Assembly (NCBI GenBank): GCA_028023455.1
Contig: JAQFVV010000141.1
Span: 3,260,445-3,324,444 of the forward strand
Direction: 5' to 3'
Source: Epiperipatus broadwayi
Lineage: Eukaryota > Onychophora > Udeonychophora > Euonychophora > Peripatidae
Length of the DNA: 64,000 bases
Shown: positions 1 to 11,010 of the stretch, in pieces
Position numbering within the stretch: position 1 is the first letter of the stretch
How the letters are laid out: every line of letters begins with the position of its first letter
The notes under the pieces: generated by a model
The model's database searches: none
Told to the model about the DNA's origin: nothing
What the model saw: the letters and a program-made list of their open reading frames with translations, nothing else
Program-made: the position numbers and the translations under genes

Positions 1-1145
1 TTATTGAAGAATGTAATAAAAAGGGAGGACAGAATGTTAGTATATGTTAAATTTAAATGTAGTTTTTAATAAGACCTTTTAAGTTATGTTTAGTAAATCC
101 ACTCATACCATCATATTTGATGTTATTAATATATGTAAGAAGCTTAATTACATTTATCTTGACTAGTTATTAGTCATTCCAATGCATATCTTTAGATAAA
201 GCTTTATTATAATAAAGCTTTATCTAAAGATATGCATTGGAATACCCATATTATCTCATCTTCATTTACGTTGTAATCAGAGCAATATATGACCCTGTAC
301 CATCTACTCATACAATGAGAGCTATGCATTGGGTAATTCTGGCAAAGTTCAGCCCATAACATTTTTGTCTGAAACCCTCCAATTCCATGAAATGTGCCTG
401 TGGCAAGTCGACATGAATATTTTTTTATTTCAAAATGGTAAAGCATTTTACTTCAAGAAATGAATCTGCAAATCTTATTTGGCTGTTATGTTAACATTAC
501 GATACTTTATCATACCATAGCCCTTCTTGAACTGCTTAAGCCTATAAATATTTATATATGTGATGTAATGGTCTAATTAAATGTAGTTTGTAAATTTATT
601 AATTTTCTATTAATGTGTTGCTTAACGATTCTATATATATTTATTTATAGAAATACTCCCACATAAGATAATCATCCTAATAAAGAAAATAAGTCTTTAT
701 TGTGTATATTTTCATATACAATCAATTTATGATAATCTGGTCAATTAGTTAACAGACAATTCTGTAAATCATTTTAAAATCAGTCAAGATTGTGTCTCTC
801 TCTGTAATTCAGGTGAATTGTTACAACTGTACACTACATTCTTACATTAGATTAAATATTGAAATAACATAATGCCACATCAAAAGTTATAATATATAAA
901 CTTATATGTAAATACCCATGTTAAAGGGTGAAGAAGCACAACACAACTTACCTGTAATATGAGGCTAATTATTTAATATAACTCAATGTATAAATCTCGG
1001 ATTTCTTGTTTATCTTTATTTTTAAATATATCAATACCAGACATCTCAGATCATTGCAAGAGGTTTATTTAATTGATTCAGTTTATTTTACATATAGTTA
1101 TTAAATTATTAATGTCATGATTTGGAAAGTTATAATATCCCACTA
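1..1145. other. AT-rich non-coding stretch
   Basis: No gene or recognisable domain is seen on either strand. The only structure found is the perfect palindrome at 176-243, listed separately. Short open frames here are chance frames in AT-rich DNA. Confidence 0.6.
176..243. repeat. Perfect 68-bp palindrome without spacer
   Basis: The two 34-bp halves are exact reverse complements meeting between 209 and 210 at a core reading ttattataataa. The pairing breaks at 175/244. It can form a cruciform or long hairpin. It has no coding content. It could be a small foldback insertion, a template-switch product or an assembly artefact. Confidence 0.9.
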
Positions 1146-1149
1146 AGGT

Positions 1150-1193
<44 letters not shown>

Positions 1194-1196
1194 TAA

Positions 1197-1229
<33 letters not shown>
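1146..1229. repeat. (TA)n tracts with short flanking inverted repeat
   Basis: Two (TA)n runs (about 1153-1190 and 1201-1229) are separated by a short ttttaacct segment. The 7-mer aggttaa at 1146-1152 is inverted as ttaacct at 1193-1199, so the first run is the core of a hairpin. The second run abuts the inverted-repeat element at 1227-2043. Confidence 0.7.
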
Positions 1230-1231
<2 letters not shown>

Positions 1232-2043
1232 AAAAAAAGACTTATAAATCCAAGAAATAATATTATATTTCATTCAGAGGACTGGTTTTCATCAGAAAGA
1301 AAAAAAATACACAGTAAAATGGCGATAATCAAAAATTACAGAGTTGGTAAAAGATTAAAAATTTAACAAACCCCCCCCCCCTGATTGGTCACAAAATCTA
1401 ACACAGAATATCTACCCAATCAATGACAAAATTCAAACAAAGAAAAAAAAACTACGTTTCCTAATCGAGCTTAAATTCTATTTAACTTGAAATAAAAATA
1501 AATAAATAAATAAAAAATTAAAAAAATAAAAAATCCAAAATTAAAATATATCTATGCTCACATACAAAAAATAGCTGTGCTCACATTAATATTCATTAAA
1601 AACTCAAATACTTATACATTTTAATCAAAAATTATAGTTAGTGCAACGTACAATAATTTATAACAATTAATTATTTTACCAATTAAACACAGATAATAAA
1701 CATCTATATAACCAATTTTTACATAAAAAATCTCATATAAGAAAATTTTCACATTAAAAACTCACATATAAAAATCATTTAGGAGACCAGGTAATCCAGA
1801 GATGTAATAGTTCCAATGTTTAAATTCAGTTCATGTAGTTCTAAGGTCTTGAATTTAAAAATAAAAAAAACTCTCCTTTTGTTTCCTCTCCCTTGTAGAA
1901 GAAAAATCTTCCTGAAGAACTACTACTCTTAAATCATCAATTGAATGATTCGTAAATTAAAGTGTTTTGAAACCAGTCAATCTTCATTTTTATGAAATAT
2001 AATATTATTTCTTGAATTTATAAGTCTTTTTTTTTGTTTTTAT
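1227..2043. mobile_element. Inverted-repeat-bounded element, about 0.8 kb
   Basis: Sequence at about 1229-1280 (aaaaaaagacttataaatcc, then a GAAATAATATTATATTTC-like core, then gactggttttcatc) returns in inverted form at about 1965-2043. Arms are about 55 bp with few mismatches. The interior is A-rich, has a C10 run near 1372-1381 and no coding potential. It is probably a small non-autonomous element or the ends of a Penelope-like element. The ctgatga-type motif in the minus reading of the left arm resembles the first box of a hammerhead ribozyme, but this is weak. Confidence 0.55.
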
Positions 2044-2044
2044 A

Positions 2045-2930
2045 ACCCAGTTAAGCCCAAGAATTAGGTCAGGGACCAAACTGAATTCAAACCCACTTCA
2101 AAAGCCCCAGATCAAACATCTAATGAATAACATATAATGATGGCACATGAGAATTTATTTAAATCTGGCCCAGCAAAGTGGAGAAGACAATGAGACATCT
2201 ATTAACTAAATTATAACTAAATTAACAAAATGCACACACATGGTTGTACGTTTGGAAGTGGAGAAAAAGGAATTCAAACTACTTAAACAAGTTAAATAAT
2301 AAAAAATATATAGTTTAATATAGTGATAAATTATTTACATACATTTATAAATTAATTGCATATATTAGTATGTGCATGAATTAGCAAGTGGTCTGCCAAG
2401 CAGTAGATAATTACATATCATGCTATTATTTTTCAAATGCTCTTTTGTTAATTAAATAAGAGATATACATTAACACACATGTTTGGTGGGTCAAATATTA
2501 AAATGCCTATCAATTATTAGAAAGAATTTACATAACATTGCTATTAACGCTTTGGTCTGAAACATGCTGACTAACATTAATTCGGGGAAAATTCTGAGAT
2601 TCATTACAGATATAATATAAATTATTTTCTTGCCATTACAGTCATGAAAATAAATAAAATACATTTGAAAACCTATTTGAATATATGACAAAATATTTAA
2701 TGAAAACTCTCTTAATTAGCATTAGTAAGAAGAACGTTTTATTTTCCCCAAGGCAAATACTCTTAAATACATAAATAACAATTTATGATGATGGGATTGT
2801 TTAATAAGATTGAAATAAATTTAATTAATAAAACTAGTAATAGTTGGCTATTATATATATTTGAGCAGATCACAATTTTAATATTAGAGCATTAAAACTG
2901 GGTCATGAAGCAAAACAAATAATAATATAT
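2045..2930 (-). repeat. Long repeat R, copy 1 (tandem partner of copy 2)
   Basis: About 880 bp that align by eye with 3068-3965 (same orientation) and with 57275-58170 (inverted). Shared landmarks are acccagt(t/c)aagcccaag at the left, ggcacatgagaatt, attttccccaaggca, and gcattaaaactggg(t/c)catgaagcaaa at the right. Strand is given to match the reading of the 57-kb copy. Read on the minus strand it ends with a tRNA B-box-like motif, much clearer in copy 2. No coding capacity is seen. Confidence 0.75.
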
Positions 2931-3014
2931 ATAAACAGAATTCATTACTCAGAGTATGTGGGTGTTTAGATCAGGCACCATGTAGGGTGTCAAGCCTGAG
3001 GAAAAAATGCAATA

Positions 3015-4146
3015 TGTCCTCAAAACCTGTTAATCCATCTAAGATGAGAAGGAACTCACAAAATGTACTTCAAACCCAGTCAAGCCCAAGATTTAGGTCA
3101 AGGACCAGCCTGGATTCGAACACACTCTCTAAGCCTCAGATCTAACACCTAATGAATAACATAATAGTGATGGCACATGAGAATTGATCTTAATCTGGCC
3201 GACTAGCAAAGCTGAGCAAAGCAATGAGACATCTATTAACTATGATTATATTAAAAGATACATAAGCATTGCTGTAATATGTGTAAGTGGAGAAAAGGAA
3301 TTCGAACTACTCAAACAAGTTAGACAATAAAATATAGTTTAATATAATGAAAAATTATTTATATACATTTATAAATTAAGTACGTTTAGTATGTGCATGA
3401 ATGAGCAAGTGCTAGATGATTACATAGTGTCATTCATGCTATTATTTCTCATATGCTCTTTATTAGCTAAATAATATATTACAAATAAACACACATCTTT
3501 GGTGTGTCTAATATTAGGATGCCAATCAGTTATTAGAAAGAAGTTACATAAAATTGCTATTAACACTTTGGATTATGGTTCTGAAACATAGTGACTAACA
3601 TATGATTTTAGGGGAGCATTCTGAAATTCATTATACATATGATATAAACTATTTTCACACCATTGAGGTTATGAAAATAAATAAGATACATTTGAAAAAC
3701 ATATTTGAAAATGACATTTGATTAGATGACAAAATATTTAATAAAAAATTATTTTAACGATAGTAAGATGAACACTTTATTTTCCCCAAGGCATATAGAT
3801 ACTCTTAAATAGATATATAAATTACAAGGGTGGGACTGAATAAGACTGAAATAAATTTAATTAATATAATAGAAGTAATTGGCATTTATATATATAGCTT
3901 TTAAGCAAAGCTTATTTTTAATATTAGAGCATTAAAACTGGGCCATGAAGCAAATGAAATAATAATAATATGAAGAAGTTTGCGCTACTGACATAATAGC
4001 CTAAAATAACTAAGAGGAAAAGGGCGTGCTTCTGGACGAAAAATGAAATCTCACACTCCCTTCTTGGGTAGTGTTTAGAGAAAAGTGAATAGGCATGGCG
4101 ATGTGAGAGACCTTTTATCTACAAAGTGAATATGCATAGCATGTAC
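3015..4146 (-). repeat. Long repeat R, left arm, part A (interrupted by LTR element)
   Basis: This block plus 9954-11985 is the inverted counterpart of about 54940-58195. It contains copy 2 of the 880-bp unit (3068-3965) and a further 180 bp that read, on the minus strand, straight into the sequence found at 9954 onward once the LTR element is removed. On the minus strand a GTTCGAATCC motif near 3113-3122 matches the tRNA B-box consensus, so part of the repeat may be tRNA-derived. No ORF is recognisable. Confidence 0.75.
4143..4146. repeat. Left target-site duplication GTAC of LTR element
   Basis: GTAC at 4143-4146 is repeated at 9954-9957, directly outside the two LTR ends. Four-base duplications fit LTR retrotransposon integration. 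The interrupted repeat has an uninterrupted relative near 57110 that reads through this site. Confidence 0.8.
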
Positions 4147-5729
4147 TGAATCTCATTCGAATATGTGGATTCGAAACACCAGGCCTCTTAGGCAGAGAAG
4201 AACATACTCGGAGAGTATGTATGCCCAAACGATAGCTATAAAGTATATAACTAACGTTACATTTCCAGGACATAACTTCTTCTCGACTGTTGAGTTCAAC
4301 ACCAAGTTCAAAGCACTTTTTTTGTTTGTGTATAAACACGGGTGCCAGCTGCTTATTCTAAAAGAATAGACAACACACTTTGAATAGTGACAACTAACCC
4401 AACGCCTAAATCCACGACTAGCTCAGTTGTTTGTAATCACTAATAGATTATACTTCATTAGTGGTTAAAAGACTTGATAAAGGAATTAATAAAAAGAATT
4501 GACCGACAAATAAAGTTTAATTTTAAAGATAATTTATTAACTAACATTTATTTACTAAATTTAAACATTTTATAATTCTAATAAAACACACGCATATTTT
4601 AAATTAACATTTCTAAATAGTCTAAATATTCCTATAGATTCAATAACAGAACACTCTAATTTCATTAATAAATATTGGTAGAATGATCATGCACATATTA
4701 ACTAATGCACACACATAATAATGATAATAAAGGACCACATAGCATTTGAAATTTAATCACACACATATCAATAGTTCATTTATGTGTGATATCGAGTTCA
4801 TATAATTAGACTCTTGGAGGATTCGCACGAATTAATGAAATGCAATGGCTATTACAGTATAAATGAAAATAAGCAAATGTTTTACCTAGGATTTTGAATG
4901 TAGATTTAACACTTTGTTTTCTTCCAGTATGAATGGTTCCAGTATGAATGCTTCCAGCTGGCTGGGACGTTTCCTTGCTGAGTTTCCTGATTTTCATGAT
5001 TATTACTATCGAAGACAATTAGATACGGACGAAGATTTTCTACGATGTTAAGCTGACATTATTTCATGGGCAGATCTGCTGTTTTCATCGGACATCTGGG
5101 CTGGAGGTGAATGTGCATTCCAAAATTTTCTCAGCACTGCATTTTGTTTCGTAGCTGACTCAATTAATTTCCGAACTGCACTCTCTCAATAACTTTGTGA
5201 ACTGATCTCACTCAATTAATTTGTGAAATTGATTACTGTCCGATAAAAAAGGTCTATTTATACCTGCGTCTTGTTGTCTTTCTGATATCTCCGGCAAAGA
5301 TCTGTTGTCGAATTCCTTATCAATTAATCCTTTGATAAACGTGTTTTGGAAGATTGCTTAATTAGTAATAGCCATGCAGAGATGTTGTTTTATTTTATAA
5401 ATAGCCATTGCCGTGTTTTTAATGATAATCTTCTTTTATTTCGCATACATTTTATTTATTTACAAATCTCAAATATATACGCACATATATTTTAATACAA
5501 TTTACCATTTAGTTTTAACATTATTTTTTCTTTAATTAAAATTGAATGAAAAGAGATTTGTATATTTATATTTTTATGAATACTAATAAAAACTATTTAA
5601 TTCCTATCTTTTTCTAAAACAAACTAAATAAACTCTTCAACATTTAATTTTATGTTTTTCTTTTACAAAAGATTACTTTAATAATAATTTTAGATAAAAA
5701 TTATATGTGCCTATATCAATATAGGTACA
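4147..5729 (-). repeat. Downstream (3') LTR
   Basis: In plus orientation it runs from TGAATCTCATTCGAATATG to TATAGGTACA, with the purine tract of the internal region just beyond 5730. It is nearly identical to 8375-9953 over its full length; visible differences are single bases and small indels. Shared open frames at the left end (4163-4369 and 8361-8588) are only the two LTR copies of the same non-coding sequence. Confidence 0.9.
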
Positions 5730-5735
5730 TTACAC

Positions 5736-5749
5736 CGCCCTTCCTTTTG
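5736..5749 (-). other. Polypurine tract candidate
   Basis: The minus strand reads AAAAGGAAGGGCGG a few bases before the 3' LTR, the expected place for second-strand priming in an LTR retrotransposon. A six-base gap (GTGTAA-like) lies between it and the LTR. Confidence 0.65.
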
Positions 5750-5984
5750 AGAAAAAAATGCGTCATTTTTGACCATTTTATCTCTGACAACATTAAATCT
5801 TAATTTATTATTCTTTATAAGTTTGCTTTTTGGTATCTTTTCCTTTTCCATGCTAAGGGCAATCTCCAATTATGCTTTTCTTCTTTCTATGCTGGTAACA
5901 TTGCTTATAATGTTCGTCCTGGATAATGACCACGAGGACAAACTAAATTTGTGGCACAGGGATCTTTTGTAAATGAAGCTTCGG

Positions 5985-6170
5985 CTGCCGATTCTCTTGA
6001 TCGGACTTTGACTAAGAAAAGGTGGCTGCAAATGGCAGGAATTTTAACTGTCCATTTCCGACTTATGCCCTGGAAAACGATTGCCGATTCTCTTGATCAG
6101 ACTTTGACTAAGCAGCTGCAATGGCAGGAATTTTCAACTGTCCATTTCCGACTTACGCTTTGGAAAACGA
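5985..6170. repeat. Two tandem units of about 90-96 bp inside LTR element
   Basis: Units 5985-6080 and 6081-6170 share tgccgattctcttgatc, gactttgactaag, atggcaggaatttt, tgtccatttccgactta and tggaaaacga, with one short indel. They lie between the ORF and the purine tract. The function is unknown; a packaging or RNA-structure role is only a guess. Confidence 0.8.
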
Positions 6171-7115
6171 GGTACGAGATATGGGGATTCTCCCCCGAAA
6201 AGTGACTTACGAGTTACTCTGGTTGTTGCCAGTGTGCTTTTTAAAAGAGGAATGATCCCGACCAATCCATTGCAGGTACTAGAATTTATCCAGTCAAGAG
6301 CTTTAAACTTAATCCTTATCTATCTTATTTCAATACTACCCTCATCCCTTTAGATTCGAACCCTTATACGCTCCTAATACAACTTAGATTGACTTTCATT
6401 TATATTATTTTTAAATTCATTACGAACATGATTTAAATATTATTTATTTAATCTTACAATACTATTCTAAACTCTTACGAATATTATTTATATTACAATA
6501 TTATTTTTTAAACATTTGTTTACCTTATATATTAACGTACGTGTACTCAGAGAGAAAAAAACTATTTTGCTTTATTATGATTCATTCATTATTATTTTAC
6601 TAGAGATTTTTTTTTATCTTGATTATTTTAAACAATTTATTTACATCCTTTTCTTAACTTACGGTATTCAAAACAAACTTTTATTTTAACATGCGTATAT
6701 TCAAAAAACTATTTTATTTTACTACGACTATTTTATTTATTTTCTACAGATATATTATACTCATTTATTTAACTTGTTTTTATTTTATGTATTTCCATTA
6801 TCTTTTCATTTATTTAAATCTACAAACATTATTTCTAAATCCTTAATTTGACCCATTTATTTAACTTGATTTTATTGATTTTTATTTATTTGAACTGTTT
6901 ATTTACGAACATTTCCTTAATTACTATGTGCGTGGAGAAAAAAAATCTTTTATTTTGTGAAGCCTCCATTATTATTATTATTTGACAAAACAATCCATCA
7001 TTTTAAATAGCGAAATTCTAATTCAGGCTTTTCACCTACGTCAAAATAATTATATTACACTCATAGTCCATTTCCGGTCCTTTTTGTTTATTTCTTTTAC
7101 TATTCCACCCGTTTA

Positions 7116-8027
7116 CTATCTTTTAAATATGTCCGGTGGTTCCTTCTTTCTTTCTACTAATTCACTAACATAAACTAACTTTCCTCTCTTATCGGTTCCG
7201 CTTATATATTTTATTGCTTTATCTCTTTCTCTCTCTGTTCTGTTTTCGACTTCGTAACTCAGAAAACCTTTATACCTAGACAAACTCCGAATTACTTCAA
7301 TCTGGGAATATTTTTTTCTACGCTTTCTCTTTGATTTACATCTCCGTTTAAAATGAACATGAACTTTTACTTTAACCTTTTTAAATTTTTGTAAAAACTT
7401 TTCAACGCTATCTTCTACCTTGAACTTATGTCTCTCTTCTATTTCTTGATCTATGTTTTCCTCTGTCTTAGCACTATCCTGTTCTGCTTTAATTTCTATT
7501 TCAGTCTTCTCTGTTTCAACACTATCTAGTTCTACCTCAATTTCTATATCTTTCATGACCTCAACTTCCTGACTTTCTTCGTTCAAATCTTTCACTACAG
7601 CTTCTATGGCTATATGATTCATTTCTACTTCATCTATTATTTCACCCCTCATTTCCTTCATTTCTCTAATTTCCGCTCTGAGTTCATTAATTTCTCCTTT
7701 AACCTGACTAATTTCTGCCTTCAATTCTGCTTTGAATTCTTCTTTAAGCTCTTGTTGGCTTTGCTCAAATTTCTGACACAATTCTTGTTGACTTTGTTTA
7801 ATTTCTTGACGCATTTCTTTTATCAATTCTGCTTTGAATTCAGCTTTAAGCTCCCGTTGGCTCTGTTCAAATTTTTGACATAATTCTTCTTTAAACTCTT
7901 GCATCATATTCATCATCATTTTCATCATCATTTGCGTTTCAGATACTTCTTCTTTTTCCACTAACTGGGGATTTTTAAAATATATTGGGCTTTCTTTCGG
8001 ATTCATTTTCGAAAATTTCAATTTCAA
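7116..8027 (-). CDS. Coiled-coil Gag-like protein of LTR element (303 aa)
   Basis: The only long ORF of the 4147-9953 element, in element orientation and starting about 345 bp after the 5' LTR. Residues about 30-45 are Met-rich (a run with MMMKMMMNMM). Residues about 45-150 are a long charged helix of repeated QELCQKFEQSQ and ELKAEFKAEL units, typical of a coiled coil. Residues 150-215 are strongly acidic. Residues about 215-245 are a basic patch (FKRRCKSKRKRRKK), followed by a mixed tail ending EPPDIFKR. No zinc knuckle, protease or polymerase motif is visible. A decayed relative of the Met-rich plus ELKADIKAD segment occurs upstream of the gypsy gag at 25.2 kb, so a Gag-related role is plausible. 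The basic tail might be a remnant of an integrase C-terminus joined by internal deletion, but that is speculative. Confidence 0.7.
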   Translation of the reverse strand: MKLKFSKMNPKESPIYFKNPQLVEKEEVSETQMMMKMMMNMMQEFKEELCQKFEQSQRELKAEFKAELIKEMRQEIKQSQQELCQKFEQSQQELKEEFKAELKAEISQVKGEINELRAEIREMKEMRGEIIDEVEMNHIAIEAVVKDLNEESQEVEVMKDIEIEVELDSVETEKTEIEIKAEQDSAKTEENIDQEIEERHKFKVEDSVEKFLQKFKKVKVKVHVHFKRRCKSKRKRRKKYSQIEVIRSLSRYKGFLSYEVENRTERERDKAIKYISGTDKRGKLVYVSELVERKKEPPDIFKR

Positions 8028-8354
8028 AGTACTAGCGCTTATGTTATTAAACTAAATTTAAATACAACTTATTTATTTATTTTTTCTTACTAATACGGAG
8101 ACTCACGTTAACTCCAGCTTTTTGTCCTTTTCACTACCCGCTCTTAATTGCTTTAACTCTGCCCATAACACCCTATTGACTCTGATTTGATAGCATAAAT
8201 GTCAAAATCTCTTTTCATTTCGAAAAAAAAAAAAAGTTTTTGGTCAATTCTTTTTTAAAATTAAAACACTTTTACATACGTAATTTAACTTTTTAGATTT
8301 TTATTTTCAACAAGAACAAAGTATTTAATTAACTGTCATTTATGACAAGTTCAT

Positions 8355-8373
8355 CCCACGTTGGGTAAAGCCA
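8355..8373 (-). other. Primer-binding-site candidate (tRNA-Lys-like)
   Basis: Starting one base after the 5' LTR the minus strand reads TGGCTTTACCCAACGTGGG. It begins with TGG, complementary to a tRNA CCA end. The 11-mer CCCAACGTGGG matches the complement of the 3' end of animal tRNA-Lys (CUU) as I recall it, with a few extra bases between. Precise pairing should be checked against the host tRNA. Confidence 0.65.
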
Positions 8374-8374
8374 T

Positions 8375-9953
8375 TGAACCTTATTCGAATATGTGGATTC
8401 GAAACACCAGGCCTCTTGGGCAGAGAAGAACATACTCAGAGAGTATGTATGCCCAAACAATAGCTATAAAGTATATAACTAATGTTACATTTCCAGGACA
8501 TAACTTCTTCTCGACTGTTGAGTTCAACACCAAGTTCAAAGCACTTTTTTGTTTGTGTATAAACACGGGCACCAGCTGCTTATTCTAAAAGAATAGACAA
8601 CGCACTTTGAATAGTGGCAACTAGCCCAATGCCTAAATCCATGACTAGCTCAGTTGTTTGTAATCAGTAATAGATTATACTTCATTAGTGGTTAAAAGAC
8701 TTGATAAAGGAATTAATAAAAAGAATTGACCGACAAATAAAGTTTAATTTTAAAGATAATTTATTAACTAACATTTATTTACTAAATTTAAACATTTTAT
8801 AATTCTAATAAAACACACGCATATTTTAAATTAACATTTCTAAATAGTCTAAATATTCCTATAGATTCAATAACAGAACACTCTAATTTCATTAATAAAT
8901 ATTGGTAGAATGATCATGCACATATTAACTAATGCACACACATAATAATGATAATAAAGGACTACATAGCATTTGAAATTTAATCACACACATATCAATA
9001 GTTCATTTATGTGTGATATCGAGTTCATATAATTAGACTCTTGGAGGATTCGCACGAATTAATGAAATGCAATGGCTATTACAGTATAAACGAAAATAAG
9101 CAAATGTTTTACCTAGGATTTTGATCATAGATTTAACACTTTGTTTTTTCCAGTATGAATGGTTCCAGTATGAATGCTTCCAGCTGGCTGGGACGTTTCC
9201 TTGCTGAGTTTCCTGATTTTCACGATTATTACTATCGAAGACAATTAGATACGGATGGAGATTTTCTAAGATGTTAAGCTGACATTATTTCACGGGCAGA
9301 TCTGCTGTTTTCATCGGACATCTGGGCTGGAGGTGAACGCGCGTTCCAAAATTTTCTCAGCACTGCATTTTGTTTTTTAGCTGACTCAATTAATTTCCGA
9401 ACTTCACTCTCAATAACTTTGTGAACTGATCTCACTCAATTAATTTGTGGAATTGATTACTGTCCGATAAAAAAGGTCTATTTATACCTGTGCCTTGTTG
9501 TCTTTCTGATATCTCTGGCAAAGATCTGTTGTCGAATTCCTTATCAATTAATCCTTTGATAAACGTGTTTTGGAAGATTGCTTAATTAGTAATAGCCATG
9601 CAGAGATGTTGTTTTATTTTATAAATAGCCATTGCCATGTTTTTAATGATAATCTTCTTTTATTTTGCATACATTTTATTTATTTGCAAATCTCAAATAT
9701 ATACACACATATATTTTAATACAATTTACTATTTAGTTTTAACATTATTTTTTCTTTAATTAAAATTGAATGAAAAGAGATTTGTATATTTATATTTTTA
9801 CAAATACTAATAAAAACTATTTAATTCCTATATTTTTCTAAAACAAACTAAATAAACTCTTCAACATTTAATTTTATGTTTTTCTTTTACGAAAGATTAC
9901 TTTAATAATAATTTTAGATAAAAATTATATGTGCCTATATCAATATAGATACA
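8375..9953 (-). repeat. Upstream (5') LTR
   Basis: In plus orientation it runs from TGAACCTTATTCGAATATG to TATAGATACA, followed by the GTAC target duplication at 9954-9957. It matches the other LTR throughout. The promoter of the element should lie in it, but no single TATA box can be singled out in such AT-rich sequence. Confidence 0.9.
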
Positions 9954-10976
9954 GTACCAAACTTACGGGATCACCGCCAGAAACATTTTATATGGAATAA
10001 ATGTGGTTCCAGATAGCTCAACTATCTATGGAATGAAAAGAAGCTTATGAGTTCGAACTTGTCGTAACCCCCAGACTAAGAAGCACATATATATAATCAC
10101 AAAGATCGGCTATATGTCAGGAACGCAGTATGAATGATAAATGTCACTAACAACATTGAAAAGTTTTACTGCTTTAAAAATAAATGACCCTTGTTTGAAT
10201 AATATAATACGCCATGCAATTATAATATATATAGAGAGAGAATATTTCATTTAATAAAATATACTTGAAGATTTTATTTAGCAAAAGAAACATTAAGATT
10301 TAGATTTCAAATTAATAAAATATATGTTAAGATTTGATTTAGTAACAGAAACATTAAGATTCCCCCCCCCCTTCCCTTTCCTACTATTTAAAATAATTCA
10401 ATCCCACATTCATGGATTTTCAATAACTGGAATACATAGCATATATTTTAAGAGTATAAAAAAAAGAAAATAACTAGCAGTTATATAGGAAGCAAATTAT
10501 AAATCACCCATTCAGAATTTAATAAATAATTATAAAATAAATGTTTCAGAGCATTAAATAGCTTGAGTTCTGAATTTTCACTGGGTAGAAAATACAGAGT
10601 TAAACAAATATATATTTTTATATTAGAACATAACTAAAATGTTGGCATGTAAAACAATCTGGCAAGTGTATTAATTAATTAATAATGCATTGTTTAAATG
10701 GATATTAAAACCTTAATTCATGTAGGTTTACTTAAAATGAAGAAAAGATTTTAGAAATTAAACTCGTAAGATTGTTTGAAATTGGCATAATAATAAAAGC
10801 ATATATATAAAATCAAGTAATAAATAACTATAAATAAATGACCACACCAAAGTTAAGGAAGGTTAAAAGCATATGAGATAGGATTAGATATAAAGAAATC
10901 ATTTGAGAGCAAAATTACTTTCACAGATATATATATATATATATATATATATCTGTGAAAGTAATTTTGACTCTAT

Positions 10977-11010
<34 letters not shown>

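Larger units (their letters stand above)
4147..9953 (-). mobile_element. Complete non-autonomous LTR retrotransposon, 5.8 kb
   Basis: Two near-identical direct repeats (4147-5729 and 8375-9953, about 1.58 kb each) begin TG and end CA and are flanked by GTAC on both outer sides. On the minus strand the upstream LTR (8375-9953) is followed after one base by a primer-binding-site candidate. A purine-rich tract (AAAAGGAAGGGCGG on the minus strand, about 5736-5749) precedes the downstream LTR. The internal 2.6 kb encodes one 303-residue coiled-coil ORF (7116-8027) and no visible protease, reverse transcriptase, RNase H or integrase, so mobilisation would need enzymes from another element. LTR-LTR divergence is low (scattered substitutions and few indels), suggesting a fairly recent insertion. 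Confidence 0.9.

Noticed and set aside
4163-4369. Open frames at 4163-4369, 4115-4339 and 8361-8588, 8381-8572
   Set aside because: They are the same LTR end seen twice and on both strands; no domain and no start context.
7614-7883. Phe-rich plus-strand frame
   Set aside because: Antisense shadow of the coiled-coil ORF at 7116-8027.
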